Source of the DNA: Rhizobium sp. CIAT894 | Lineage (GTDB): Bacteria; Pseudomonadota; Alphaproteobacteria; Rhizobiales; Rhizobiaceae | Length of the DNA stretch: 64,000 nt | Reading direction: 5' to 3' | Assembly (NCBI RefSeq): GCF_000172795.2 | Contig: NZ_CP020952.1 | Coordinates: 496,001 to 560,000 of the forward strand | Shown: positions 27,325-35,154 of the stretch, one piece after another | Layout of the letters: each line of letters opens with the position of its first letter | How positions within the stretch are numbered: position 1 is the first letter of the stretch | Position numbers and translations under genes: made by a program | Notes under the pieces: generated by a model | Database searches by the model: none | The model's input: the letters and a program-made list of their open reading frames with translations, nothing else | What the model was told of the DNA's origin: nothing

Positions 27325-28228
27325 GATTGGCTCCCGACGTGATCTGGGCGACCGTGCGCTTCAATGTGGCGACGACGGTCTGAAGGGTTCGCTTTTCTTC
27401 GGAGTTGAGCGGGCGCAGCGGGGCACGGACCGATCCGACATTCAGCCCGATCAATTCGCAGCCGTGCTTGATCGACTGGACGAACTTGCCGCATTCGAGG
27501 AAATCCATGAGCGGCAGCATCGCGCTCATGATCGCCCGGCCCTTGTCGAAATTCTTCTCGATGACGCAGGCCTCGTAGAGGGCGACATGCTCGCGCGGCA
27601 GGAAGTTGGAGCCGGCGCAGACCCAGCTCTTTGCACCCCAGGCGAAGAATTCGAGCGCCTGGTCGTCCCAGCCGCAGGACAGAGAAATGTGCGGGAATTT
27701 CCGGGCAAGCAGATGAAGATTGCCCATATCGCCGGAGCTTTCCTTGATGGCGACGACGTTCTTCGACTTGCCGACGCGCGCGAAATACTCCTCGCCCATC
27801 ACCACGCCCATGCGGGCGGGATAGTTGTAGAGCATGATCGGCAGGTTGGCGGCGCGATCGACCGTCAGCGCATGGACCGCATTTTCGCGTTCGGTCGGCA
27901 ATGCGTATGGCGGCGACGACACCAGGATCGCATCCGCGCCGATTTCCTTCGCAGCCTTGGCATATTCGACCGAATCTTCGGTCCGCGTGGCGCCGGTACC
28001 GATGATGAGCGGCAACCGCGTCCCAATGACGTCCTTCGCATAGGCTGCAAGTTCGTACCGTTCCTGGCTGCTCTGGGCGTAGTATTCGCCCGTCGAGCCG
28101 CCGACGATGATGCCGTGGACGCCCGCTTCGATCAGCGACTCGAGCACGGCGGCAAATCCGGCCCGGTCGATCTGTCCGTTCTTATCGAGCGGCGTTACCG
28201 CCGGCGTATAGATCCCCTCAAATTTCAC
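27317..28228 (-). CDS. DapA-family lyase/deaminase (dihydrodipicolinate synthase superfamily)
   Basis: 303 residues, class I aldolase barrel. Schiff-base Lys in VVAIKESSG (near 160), Tyr in LYNYPAR (near 133) and the GGSTGEYYAQS phosphate-like loop (near 43) are all present, so it should be catalytic. Catabolic members include pyrroline-4-hydroxy-2-carboxylate deaminase (hydroxyproline pathway), keto-deoxysugar dehydratases and N-acetylneuraminate lyase. The first structural gene after the GntR regulator, joined to it by an ATGA overlap. It is not the biosynthetic DapA by context. Confidence 0.88.
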   Translation of the reverse strand: MKFEGIYTPAVTPLDKNGQIDRAGFAAVLESLIEAGVHGIIVGGSTGEYYAQSSQERYELAAYAKDVIGTRLPLIIGTGATRTEDSVEYAKAAKEIGADAILVSSPPYALPTERENAVHALTVDRAANLPIMLYNYPARMGVVMGEEYFARVGKSKNVVAIKESSGDMGNLHLLARKFPHISLSCGWDDQALEFFAWGAKSWVCAGSNFLPREHVALYEACVIEKNFDKGRAIMSAMLPLMDFLECGKFVQSIKHGCELIGLNVGSVRAPLRPLNSEEKRTLQTVVATLKRTVAQITSGANHA

Positions 28229-28941
28229 GATGACTTCTCCAATATTTGCGTGGCTGGACCGCCCACGAAGGCGTCAGCCTTGAGGCCTTGCGGAGCGATG
28301 AACATCTCCATGTTCTCGCGAGACAATTCCCAGTGTTCGAAAACGAGGTCGACGACGGCATCCTCGTCGTGAGCGCCGAGCGCTGCGATGAAGCCGTCAT
28401 GGTGGTCGACCGCCACCTGCAGCCGCCGCTTCATGTCCTCATTCCTCGGCCGGAAAAACGTGTGACCGATGCGCGCGTGGTCGATGAGCAGTCGGCCAAG
28501 GCTCGGCTGCATGTAGACGTTGCCCGACATCTCGCCGAAGATCTCGTGAAAGCGATTGTTTTCGAGGACCATCGCCAAGGCATCCATATTCTGGCTGGCG
28601 GCGCGGAACCGTTCCTGCGTCTGCTTCAGGTCCGACAGCTGGGCGGGCTTGAAGTTCTGCACCGCGAGACGGCCGATTGCAGCATAGATCATCGGCGCAA
28701 CGAGAAAGAAATTCCGAAGCGTAGAGTGGTTCATCGGAATGACCCGCGCACCCCTGTTCTCACGGATATCGATGTAACCCTCACCGGCGAGGCGACGAAA
28801 AATGTCGCGCACCGGCGTTCGGGAAAGCCCATACCTCTCGCTCAGACTGGCCTCGTCCAGATCGGCGTCCGGGTCCAGTTCCATCGTCAGAATCTGGCGC
28901 TTCAGGTCTTCGTAGAGATTGCTCTTCGGTGTCTTCGCCAT
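28225..28941 (-). CDS. GntR-family (FCD-type) regulator of the downstream catabolic operon
   Basis: 238 residues: N-terminal winged HTH (DEASLSERYGLSRTPVRDIF, about 32-51) and an all-helical FCD effector domain (about 90-225). It is the first gene of a ten-gene co-directional run and overlaps the DapA-family gene by 4 bases. ATG at 28941 is preceded by GGGAGA; an upstream start would add 15 residues. A perfect inverted repeat 64-94 bases upstream of its start is the likely operator, implying autoregulation and control of the whole run. Confidence 0.9.
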   Translation of the reverse strand: MAKTPKSNLYEDLKRQILTMELDPDADLDEASLSERYGLSRTPVRDIFRRLAGEGYIDIRENRGARVIPMNHSTLRNFFLVAPMIYAAIGRLAVQNFKPAQLSDLKQTQERFRAASQNMDALAMVLENNRFHEIFGEMSGNVYMQPSLGRLLIDHARIGHTFFRPRNEDMKRRLQVAVDHHDGFIAALGAHDEDAVVDLVFEHWELSRENMEMFIAPQGLKADAFVGGPATQILEKSS

Positions 28942-29004
28942 CGTCGATCTCCCGCCATTCGTTGCTCTACGCCCTGAAGATGGCACTCTTTTCCGGAGGA
29001 GTCA

Positions 29005-29035
29005 AATAATTGTGTACTTTGCGTACACAATTATT
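29005..29035. promoter_or_regulatory. Probable GntR operator
   Basis: Perfect inverted repeat: AATAATTGTGTAC (29005-29017), 5-base spacer, GTACACAATTATT (29023-29035). The core TTGTGTAC/GTACACAA resembles FCD-type GntR sites. A further half-site TACACAAT follows at 29046-29053. The sequence is A/T-rich against a GC-rich background and lies just upstream of the GntR gene. Confidence 0.7.
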
Positions 29036-29274
29036 ATTCCGTCGATACACAATCTCTCAGAGCGCTGCTGATGCGGGAATGCCGGATAACAATGGAGGAA
29101 CGCTCCGCAGCGGCAGCTATCGCGGAGTTGCGGTTATGAGGACAGGTGAGAGTTCTCTGCAGCCAGGGTCGGAGCCTGAAGCGCCGGCAAACCGGCGGCA
29201 CGCGGCCATCAGGATTATTTCGATCGGATGGCGGCGATGGTCGGGGAGCGCCGTGACCGGCGCTCCCCGGGATT
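29036..29274. terminator. Intergenic stretch ending in a hairpin after gfa
   Basis: Between the GntR promoter and the end of gfa. I see no gene. At 29243-29268 there is an 11-bp stem (GGGGAGCGCC / GGCGCTCCCC plus one inner pair) with a 4-base loop, 7 bases past the gfa stop codon. No clear T-run follows on the gfa strand, so termination there may be inefficient or Rho-assisted. Confidence 0.5.
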
Positions 29275-29847
29275 TTACGAGGCGAGGACGCCGCTCTTCT
29301 TGGCGGTCCAGGTGGCGATATAGTCCATCAGGCCAGGTGACAGGCAGTCATAGGGCTCCAGGCCCGACGCCTTCAGCTGCCCCCTGACGGCGTCCATCTT
29401 TGACGGATCGAAGCCGCTTTCGATGATCGATGATACGAAGGCCGCAAAGGTCGGCTTTGCCCAGCCGCCCTCCTGAAAACGCTCAGGATGAACGAACGAC
29501 AGCCCCTGAAAGGGATGTTCACGCTCGACGGGCCCGTACATATGCACGCCGCACTGCTTGCAGGCATGCCGCTGGATCAGGGCCGCGGGATCGACGACGG
29601 CGAGCTTGTCGCCGTTCTCGAGCACTTCGACGTTTTCCGTCGGCGCTACCGCCACGACCGAGAAGACTGCTCCCTCGGGCTTCCAGCATTTGGTGCAGCC
29701 GCAGGCGTGGTTGTGGGCGATGTCGCCCTTGATTTTCACCTTGACCGGATTGCTCGTGCATTTGCACACGAGCGTCCCGCCCGCGAAAGCAGCGTCAGTC
29801 GCTCGAAAGCCTGAATCCACTGCTGGATGAATGGCGATGCTACTCAT
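29275..29847 (-). CDS. gfa: Glutathione-dependent formaldehyde-activating enzyme
   Basis: 190-residue zinc protein that promotes condensation of formaldehyde with glutathione to S-hydroxymethylglutathione. The zinc-binding Cys motifs are present: CKC (28-30), CGCTKC (49-54) and CKQCGVH (near 96-102). Length and motifs match Gfa of Paracoccus and rhizobia. ATG at 29847 was chosen because it begins the conserved N-terminus and has GGAGAG upstream. It ends the adhC-fghA-gfa set, which removes the formaldehyde released by the two demethylases encoded nearby. Confidence 0.93.
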   Translation of the reverse strand: MSSIAIHPAVDSGFRATDAAFAGGTLVCKCTSNPVKVKIKGDIAHNHACGCTKCWKPEGAVFSVVAVAPTENVEVLENGDKLAVVDPAALIQRHACKQCGVHMYGPVEREHPFQGLSFVHPERFQEGGWAKPTFAAFVSSIIESGFDPSKMDAVRGQLKASGLEPYDCLSPGLMDYIATWTAKKSGVLAS

Positions 29848-29902
29848 TGCTTCTCTCCTTCCCTCCCTGGCCGTTTGCGATATGCCCGGCCGAGCTCTGC
29901 AA

Positions 29903-30739
29903 TTACTTTCCCAGCCTCTGCGCATGCCAGCGCAGATGGTCCTCCATGAATGTCGAAATGAAGAAGTAGGAATGGCCGTAGCCTTCCTGCATGCGCAGCG
30001 ACAATCCGATGCCCGCCGCCTCGCAGGCCTGCCGAAGCTCGTCGGGACGCAAGCCATCCTCCAGGAAGCTGTCCGCCGTTCCCTGATCGACAAACAGTTC
30101 GGGGAACCGATGCCCGTCCTCGATCAGCGAGCAGGCGTCATAGGCCCGCCAGGTCGCCTCGTCGGCGCCTAGATATTTCCGCAAGGCCGGCTTCGACCAG
30201 CCGGAGACCGAGGGATGGCTGATCGGCGCGAAGGCTGAGCAGCTCCGGAAGAGGTCCGGATTCTTGAGCGCGATGGTGATCGCACCATGGCCGCCCATCG
30301 AGTGACCGAAGATCCCCTGGCGGTCCATGTCGGCGGGGAAATGTTCGGCGATGAGCCGCGGCAACTCGTCGACGATGTAGCTGTACATGCGATAATTCGC
30401 CGAATAGGGCGGCTCTGTAGCGTCGACGTAGAAGCCGGCGCCCTTGCCGAACTGCCAGTTGTCGGGCTCGTCGGCAACATGGTCGCCGCGAGGGCTGGTA
30501 TCCGGGCAGACGATGATCAGTCCGAGTTCGGCGGCAAGCCGCCGATACTCGCCCTTGTCCATGACATTGGCATGCGTGCAGGTCAGGCCGGACAGATACC
30601 ATAGAACCGGCAGCTTGCCCTTAGCGGCCTGCGGCGGCACGAAGACCGCAAAGGTCATATCGCAATCGCAGGCCTCGGAGCGGTTGACGTAAACCCCTTG
30701 GGTGCCGCCGTAGGACTTATCGGTCGAGATCGTCTTCAT
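29903..30739 (-). CDS. fghA: S-formylglutathione hydrolase
   Basis: 278-residue esterase-D-type alpha/beta hydrolase releasing formate and glutathione from S-formylglutathione. The nucleophile is Ser147 in GHSMGG; Asp in VDQGTADSF and His in GYGHSYFF complete the triad. The ATG at 30739 lies two bases after the adhC stop codon, so the two genes are coupled; a TTG at 30745 inside adhC is unlikely to be used. Product formate has no clearly assigned formate dehydrogenase in the window. Confidence 0.95.
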   Translation of the reverse strand: MKTISTDKSYGGTQGVYVNRSEACDCDMTFAVFVPPQAAKGKLPVLWYLSGLTCTHANVMDKGEYRRLAAELGLIIVCPDTSPRGDHVADEPDNWQFGKGAGFYVDATEPPYSANYRMYSYIVDELPRLIAEHFPADMDRQGIFGHSMGGHGAITIALKNPDLFRSCSAFAPISHPSVSGWSKPALRKYLGADEATWRAYDACSLIEDGHRFPELFVDQGTADSFLEDGLRPDELRQACEAAGIGLSLRMQEGYGHSYFFISTFMEDHLRWHAQRLGK

Positions 30740-30741
30740 TC

Positions 30742-31869
30742 TCAATAGACCACCACGCCGCGGATGCTTTCACCCCTGTGCATCAGCTCGAAGCCCTTGT
30801 TGATGTCTTCGAGCGGCATCGTATGGGTGATCATCGGATCGATCTGGATCTTGCCCTGCATGTACCAGTCGACGATCTTCGGAACGTCGGTGCGCCCGCG
30901 CGCGCCGCCGAAGGCCGTACCCATCCAGTTGCGGCCGGTGACCAGCTGGAACGGACGCGTCGAGATCTCCTGGCCGGCGCCGGCCACCCCGATGATGACC
31001 GATTTGCCCCAGCCGCGGTGGGATGCTTCCAGCGCCTGGCGCATCACCTTGGTGTTGCCGGTGCAGTCGAAGGTATAGTCGGCGCCGCCGATCAGGTCGC
31101 CGTTGCGCTTGGTCATGTTGACCAGATAGGGCACGATGTCGTCGCCGACCTCCTTCGGATTGACAAAATGCGTCATGCCGAACTTCTCGCCCCATTCCTT
31201 GCGATCCGGGTTGATGTCGACGCCGATGATCATGTCGGCGCCGGCAAGGCGCAGGCCCTGCAGCACGTTGAGGCCGATGCCGCCGAGACCGAAGACGATG
31301 GCGGTCGATCCGATCTCCACCTTGGCGGTGTTGATGACGGCGCCGATGCCTGTGGTGACGCCGCAGCCGATATAGCAGACCTTGTCGAACGGCGCGTCGG
31401 GATTGATCTTGGCCAGCGCGATCTCCGGCAGCACGGTATAATTGGCGAAGGTCGAGCAGCCCATATAGTGATGGATCTTGTCCTTGCCGATCGAGAAGCG
31501 GCTCGTACCATCCGGCATCACGCCCTGACCCTGGGTAGCGCGGATCGAGGTGCAGAGATTGGTCTTGCGGGAGGTGCAGGAGTAGCACTCGCGGCATTCC
31601 GGCGTATAAAGCGGGATGACATGGTCGCCCTTCTTGACCGAGGTGACGCCGGGACCGACATCGACGACGATGCCGGCGCCCTCATGGCCGAGAATGGCCG
31701 GAAACAGGCCTTCCGGATCGGCGCCCGACAGGGTGAAATCGTCGGTGTGGCAGATGCCGGTCGCCTTGACCTCCACCAGAACCTCGCCGGCCTTCGGCCC
31801 TTCCAGCTGCACGGTCATCACTTCAAGCGGTTTGCCGGCCTGAACGGCAACAGCGGCGCGAACGTCCAT
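30742..31869 (-). CDS. adhC: S-(hydroxymethyl)glutathione dehydrogenase / class III alcohol dehydrogenase
   Basis: 375-residue zinc medium-chain dehydrogenase that oxidises S-hydroxymethylglutathione with NAD. Catalytic zinc ligands lie in ATGICHTDD and GHEGAG, structural zinc Cys in [17 protein letters not shown], and the Rossmann motif is [12 protein letters not shown] with the NAD-specific acidic residue in [11 protein letters not shown] is preceded by GGAGGGA. It starts the three-gene formaldehyde set and lies 75 bases after the degenerate cupin gene, so it may be co-transcribed with etfBA. Confidence 0.96.
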   Translation of the reverse strand: MDVRAAVAVQAGKPLEVMTVQLEGPKAGEVLVEVKATGICHTDDFTLSGADPEGLFPAILGHEGAGIVVDVGPGVTSVKKGDHVIPLYTPECRECYSCTSRKTNLCTSIRATQGQGVMPDGTSRFSIGKDKIHHYMGCSTFANYTVLPEIALAKINPDAPFDKVCYIGCGVTTGIGAVINTAKVEIGSTAIVFGLGGIGLNVLQGLRLAGADMIIGVDINPDRKEWGEKFGMTHFVNPKEVGDDIVPYLVNMTKRNGDLIGGADYTFDCTGNTKVMRQALEASHRGWGKSVIIGVAGAGQEISTRPFQLVTGRNWMGTAFGGARGRTDVPKIVDWYMQGKIQIDPMITHTMPLEDINKGFELMHRGESIRGVVVY

Positions 31870-31944
31870 TTGATAATCCCTCCAATTAAATTGAATTCAG
31901 TGACTGCATATGCGGATACACGATCTGCCCCGGCCGCGGCTCGG

Positions 31945-32637
31945 TTATCCCGGCTCGACCTGGCACCAGACCGCCAGCAGCGGCTGAGCCGTGCATCTTA
32001 TGGCGAAAGATTGCCCGGCGTCGTTGGCGAAGACTGTACCGGTAGCGGCAGAAAACCATTGGGAATCGCCAAGGCAGATTTCAGCCGGCGAAAACAAAAG
32101 GAAGGCCCGGGGCTGCGTCTGAACATGATCGGGGAAGCGGCTGTAGCGATCCATATAGATCACACCAACCCTGAGATCGGCGCGTTCTTCCAGGCCCCCC
32201 GGACCAACTATGACCGCATGGGAATGCGTGTTGCCGAAATTGAGGCTTGCAAACGGACCGGAGCGGCCGCGTCTCCAGAGCAGCTTATCGGCGAGGCTAT
32301 GGAATTGGCTGGCGATCGCCTCGTATTTCCGTCCTGATTTTGCAAGATGACCAATCACGTCATCAAGCCCCTCCGGCACGCCAGGAAGAGGCCCACCCTC
32401 CGGCCGCACTTTGCCCGTTTTGAGCAGCCTTTGCAGGACCTTGCCGGCAACGAAGCTGGCGACGGCAGGGGCGTCGGCCGACAGCATCAATCCGCCGACG
32501 TCATTCAGGAATTCCTGCAGCGGCCCGGGCCGCCTTTCCCTTCCGATATCGTGCAGCCGAATATATGCCGGCTTTTCGTCATCGTTGAGAAGAAGGTCGG
32601 CACCAGGTTTGATTGGACGTCCCACCGCGCGCGCCAC
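31945..32637 (-). CDS. Degenerate DddQ/DddL-like cupin (metal ligands lost)
   Basis: 230 residues with a GTG start and a good RBS (GAGGGGGA). The C-terminal half aligns with the intact cupin at 34506: GPGGLEERADL, RFPDHVQTQPRAF and the W/VW-rich end are recognisable. Of the cupin metal ligands only His171 remains; the second His is Gln173, the Glu is Arg177 and the late His is Phe211. The fold is probably kept, but metal-dependent DMSP-lyase chemistry is not expected. The intact reading frame and the N-terminal 40-residue extension argue for a maintained, perhaps binding or partner, role. It is 15 bases after etfA. Confidence 0.7.
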   Translation of the reverse strand: MARAVGRPIKPGADLLLNDDEKPAYIRLHDIGRERRPGPLQEFLNDVGGLMLSADAPAVASFVAGKVLQRLLKTGKVRPEGGPLPGVPEGLDDVIGHLAKSGRKYEAIASQFHSLADKLLWRRGRSGPFASLNFGNTHSHAVIVGPGGLEERADLRVGVIYMDRYSRFPDHVQTQPRAFLLFSPAEICLGDSQWFSAATGTVFANDAGQSFAIRCTAQPLLAVWCQVEPG

Positions 32638-32652
32638 GTTCGATCCCCCTCG

Positions 32653-33582
32653 TCAAATCGCCTTCTGCAATTCCGGCAGGGCTTCGAACAGATCGGCGAC
32701 CAGACCATAGTCGGCAACCTGGAAGATCGGCGCCTCCTCGTCCTTGTTGATGGCGACGATCACCTTCGAATCCTTCATGCCGGCCAGATGCTGGATGGCG
32801 CCGGAGATGCCGGCGGCGATATAGAGATCGGGCGCAACCACCTTGCCGGTCTGGCCGACCTGCCAGTCGTTCGGCGCATAACCGGCATCGACGGCCGCAC
32901 GGCTGGCGCCGACGGCAGCCCCGAGCTTGTCGGCAAGCGGCAGGATGACTTCGCGGAACTTCTCCGCCGAACCCAGCGCCCGACCGCCAGAGAGGATGAT
33001 CTTCGCAGAGGTCAGTTCCGGACGGTCGGAAGCCGACAGCGCATCCTTGACAAAGGTCGACAGGCCCGGATCGGAAGCCGCCGGGATCGCCTCGACGGAG
33101 GCAGAGCCGCCTTCAGATGCCGAGGCAAACGAGGCGGTGCGCACGGTGATGACCTTCCTGGCATCACTTGCCTGCACCGTCTGAATGGCATTGCCGGCAT
33201 AGATCGGCCGCTTGAAGGTATCGGCGGAGACGACTTCGATGATTTCCGAGACCTGGGCGACGTCAAGCAGGGCTGCGACGCGCGGCAGCACGTTCTTGCC
33301 GACCGAGGTGGCGGCCGAGATGATCGTGTCGTAGCCGGCAGAAAGCGAGACGATCAGGTCGGCCAGCGGCTCGGCCAGATTGTTGGCGAGTGCATCGCTT
33401 TCGGCGAGCAGCACCTTCGAAACGCCGGAGAGTTTGGCCGCCGCATCGGCCGCCGCCTTGGCGCCCTTGCCGGCAACGAGGATGTGCACGTCGGGGCCGA
33501 TCTGGCTTGCCGCGGTCAGCGCCTTGGCGGTCTGGTCGGAGAGGCTCGAATTGTCGTGGTCGGCCAGAAGAAGAATGGTCAT
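32653..33582 (-). CDS. etfA: Electron transfer flavoprotein, alpha subunit
   Basis: 309 residues; the C-terminal FAD domain is clear ([48 protein letters not shown]). With EtfB it carries electrons from flavoprotein dehydrogenases to ETF-ubiquinone oxidoreductase. In other bacteria dedicated Etf pairs serve dimethylglycine or N-methylproline demethylases, so StcD is the natural donor here. RBS AGGAG eight bases before the ATG; 25 bases after etfB. Confidence 0.95.
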   Translation of the reverse strand: MTILLLADHDNSSLSDQTAKALTAASQIGPDVHILVAGKGAKAAADAAAKLSGVSKVLLAESDALANNLAEPLADLIVSLSAGYDTIISAATSVGKNVLPRVAALLDVAQVSEIIEVVSADTFKRPIYAGNAIQTVQASDARKVITVRTASFASASEGGSASVEAIPAASDPGLSTFVKDALSASDRPELTSAKIILSGGRALGSAEKFREVILPLADKLGAAVGASRAAVDAGYAPNDWQVGQTGKVVAPDLYIAAGISGAIQHLAGMKDSKVIVAINKDEEAPIFQVADYGLVADLFEALPELQKAI

Positions 33583-33607
33583 GATGGTTGCTCCTGTTCC
33601 AACCCGA

Positions 33608-34357
33608 TTACAGCACGCCGGCTTCGTTCTTCAGTCTGTCGACCAGCTCGGCGACCGACTTGACCTTGACGCCGGCCTTGCGGCCACCCGGCTCCTCGGT
33701 CTTCAGCACCTTCAGCCGCGGTGTGGTATCGACGCCGAAATCGGCCGGGCTCTTCTTGTCGAGCGGCTTCTTCTTCGCCTTCATGATGTTCGGCAGCGAG
33801 GCATAACGCGGTTCGTTCAGGCGCAGGTCCGTGGTGACGACCGCCGGCAGCTTGATCTCGATCGTCTGCAGGCCGCCATCGACCTCGCGGGTGACGGTCG
33901 CCTTGCCATCCCCAATCTCGATCTTCGAGGCGAAGGTCGCCTGGGCAGAACCGAGCAGCGCCGCCAGCATCTGGCCAGTCTGGTTGGAATCGTCGTCGAT
34001 CGCCTGCTTGCCGACGATAACAAGGCCCGGCTGTTCGGCATCGGCCACGCCTTTAAGGATCTTGGCGACCGCCAGCGGCTCGACGGCATCCTCGGTCTCG
34101 ACCAGGATCGCCCGGTCGGCGCCCATGGCGAGCGCCGTCCTCAGCGTCTCCTCGGCCTTGGCGGGACCGATCGACACCACCACCACTTCCTCGGCCTTGC
34201 CGGCTTCCTTCAGACGCAGCGCCTCTTCCACCGAGATCTCGTCGAACGGGTTCATCGACATCTTCACATTGGCTAGCTCGACACCCGTGCCATCCGGACG
34301 AACCCGGATCTTCACGTTGTAGTCGACAACCCGTTTGACGGGCACGAGAATCTTCAT
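33608..34357 (-). CDS. etfB: Electron transfer flavoprotein, beta subunit
   Basis: 249 residues beginning [15 protein letters not shown], with the family's AMP-binding and recognition-loop region ([20 protein letters not shown]) and the acidic [13 protein letters not shown] segment. Start at 34357 (the internal ATG of the family N-terminus) rather than a TTG six bases upstream. First gene of a probable etfB-etfA-cupin-adhC-fghA-gfa unit. Such a second Etf set beside a catabolic locus is usually distinct from the housekeeping fatty-acid pair. Confidence 0.95.
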   Translation of the reverse strand: MKILVPVKRVVDYNVKIRVRPDGTGVELANVKMSMNPFDEISVEEALRLKEAGKAEEVVVVSIGPAKAEETLRTALAMGADRAILVETEDAVEPLAVAKILKGVADAEQPGLVIVGKQAIDDDSNQTGQMLAALLGSAQATFASKIEIGDGKATVTREVDGGLQTIEIKLPAVVTTDLRLNEPRYASLPNIMKAKKKPLDKKSPADFGVDTTPRLKVLKTEEPGGRKAGVKVKSVAELVDRLKNEAGVL

Positions 34358-34379
34358 GGGCAACCCCCCTTTAATTTCT

Positions 34380-34501
34380 AAATTGCTAGAACAGGATGAT
34401 TTTAGGCCGGGTCGGCCTAAAATCTGAATCCTGTTCTACATCATATAGTTAGAGCATGATGTCGTCCGAAAACCGGTCACACTTTTCGGCATCATGCTCT
34501 A
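34380..34501. repeat. RIME-like double-palindrome intergenic repeat, copy B
   Basis: Two palindromes in tandem: AGAACAGGAT...ATCCTGTTCT around a TTTTAGGCC/GGCCTAAAA core, then AGAGCATGATG...CATCATGCTCT around CCGAAAA/TTTTCGG. About 120 bases between the etfB start and the end of the cupin gene. It shares the two-palindrome plan with copies A and C but a different sequence, as for another RIME subfamily. It separates the stcD unit from the etf unit. Confidence 0.7.
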
Positions 34502-34505
34502 GTCG

Positions 34506-35108
34506 TCAGTGCGGCCGTTCGGCAAGCAACACCCAGAAGGCGAAAAGCGGCGCATCGACCGACCTCATGGCATGTCTGATACCGGGAACATTGTAGAACG
34601 ACCCGCTGATGCCGGGCGAAAACCACTCCCCGTCGCCTTGCTGGAACTCTCCCTTGGACAGCACGAGATAGACCTCCTCCGGCGCATGATCGTGATCAGG
34701 ATAGCGCACATCGGGCGCCATCAACGTCACCCCGAACCACAGATCGCTCCGCTCCTCCAATCCACCCGGGCCGATGATCATGGCATTGGCATGCCCATCG
34801 ACAAAATTATCGCTGGCCGTGTGGTCATACTTGGTGCGCCGACGCCATTCAAGCATTGGTTCGATGCCTTTGAACGTCTCGATCAATCGCGTCAGCGAAG
34901 CATAGGAGGTATCCACCGCCAGCGCCGGATCGAGGTGATCACACACAGACAACCGGCTTCCCTCTCCCGCACGGGCGCCCCCCGGGCGCTCCAGCGCCGC
35001 AAAAAACTGGCGGACCGAGCGGCGGGCCTCCGGGGCTGTCGCGAATTGATCGAAAGCCAGAGACGCCGCATCCACGAAAAGCTGGAGGCTTTCCCCGCGT
35101 AAACTCAT
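34506..35108 (-). CDS. DddQ/DddL-like cupin (DMSP-lyase family), metal motif intact
   Basis: 200 residues, the usual length of DddQ. The C-terminal cupin carries both motifs: His139, His141 and Glu145 in YPDHDHAPEEVY, and His179 in VPGIRHAM; Tyr136 and Tyr147 match tyrosines used in DMSP-lyase chemistry. DddQ/L/W/K enzymes split DMSP into acrylate and dimethyl sulfide, but many terrestrial homologues have no shown activity. Downstream of stcD by 46 bases and so probably co-expressed with N-methylproline demethylation; an onium or betaine substrate is an inference. ATG chosen for GGGAGGGA upstream. Confidence 0.75.
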   Translation of the reverse strand: MSLRGESLQLFVDAASLAFDQFATAPEARRSVRQFFAALERPGGARAGEGSRLSVCDHLDPALAVDTSYASLTRLIETFKGIEPMLEWRRRTKYDHTASDNFVDGHANAMIIGPGGLEERSDLWFGVTLMAPDVRYPDHDHAPEEVYLVLSKGEFQQGDGEWFSPGISGSFYNVPGIRHAMRSVDAPLFAFWVLLAERPH

Positions 35109-35154
35109 ATCATCCCTCCCGAGACGATCGGCCGACAAATGGCCGCTCCAGCAA

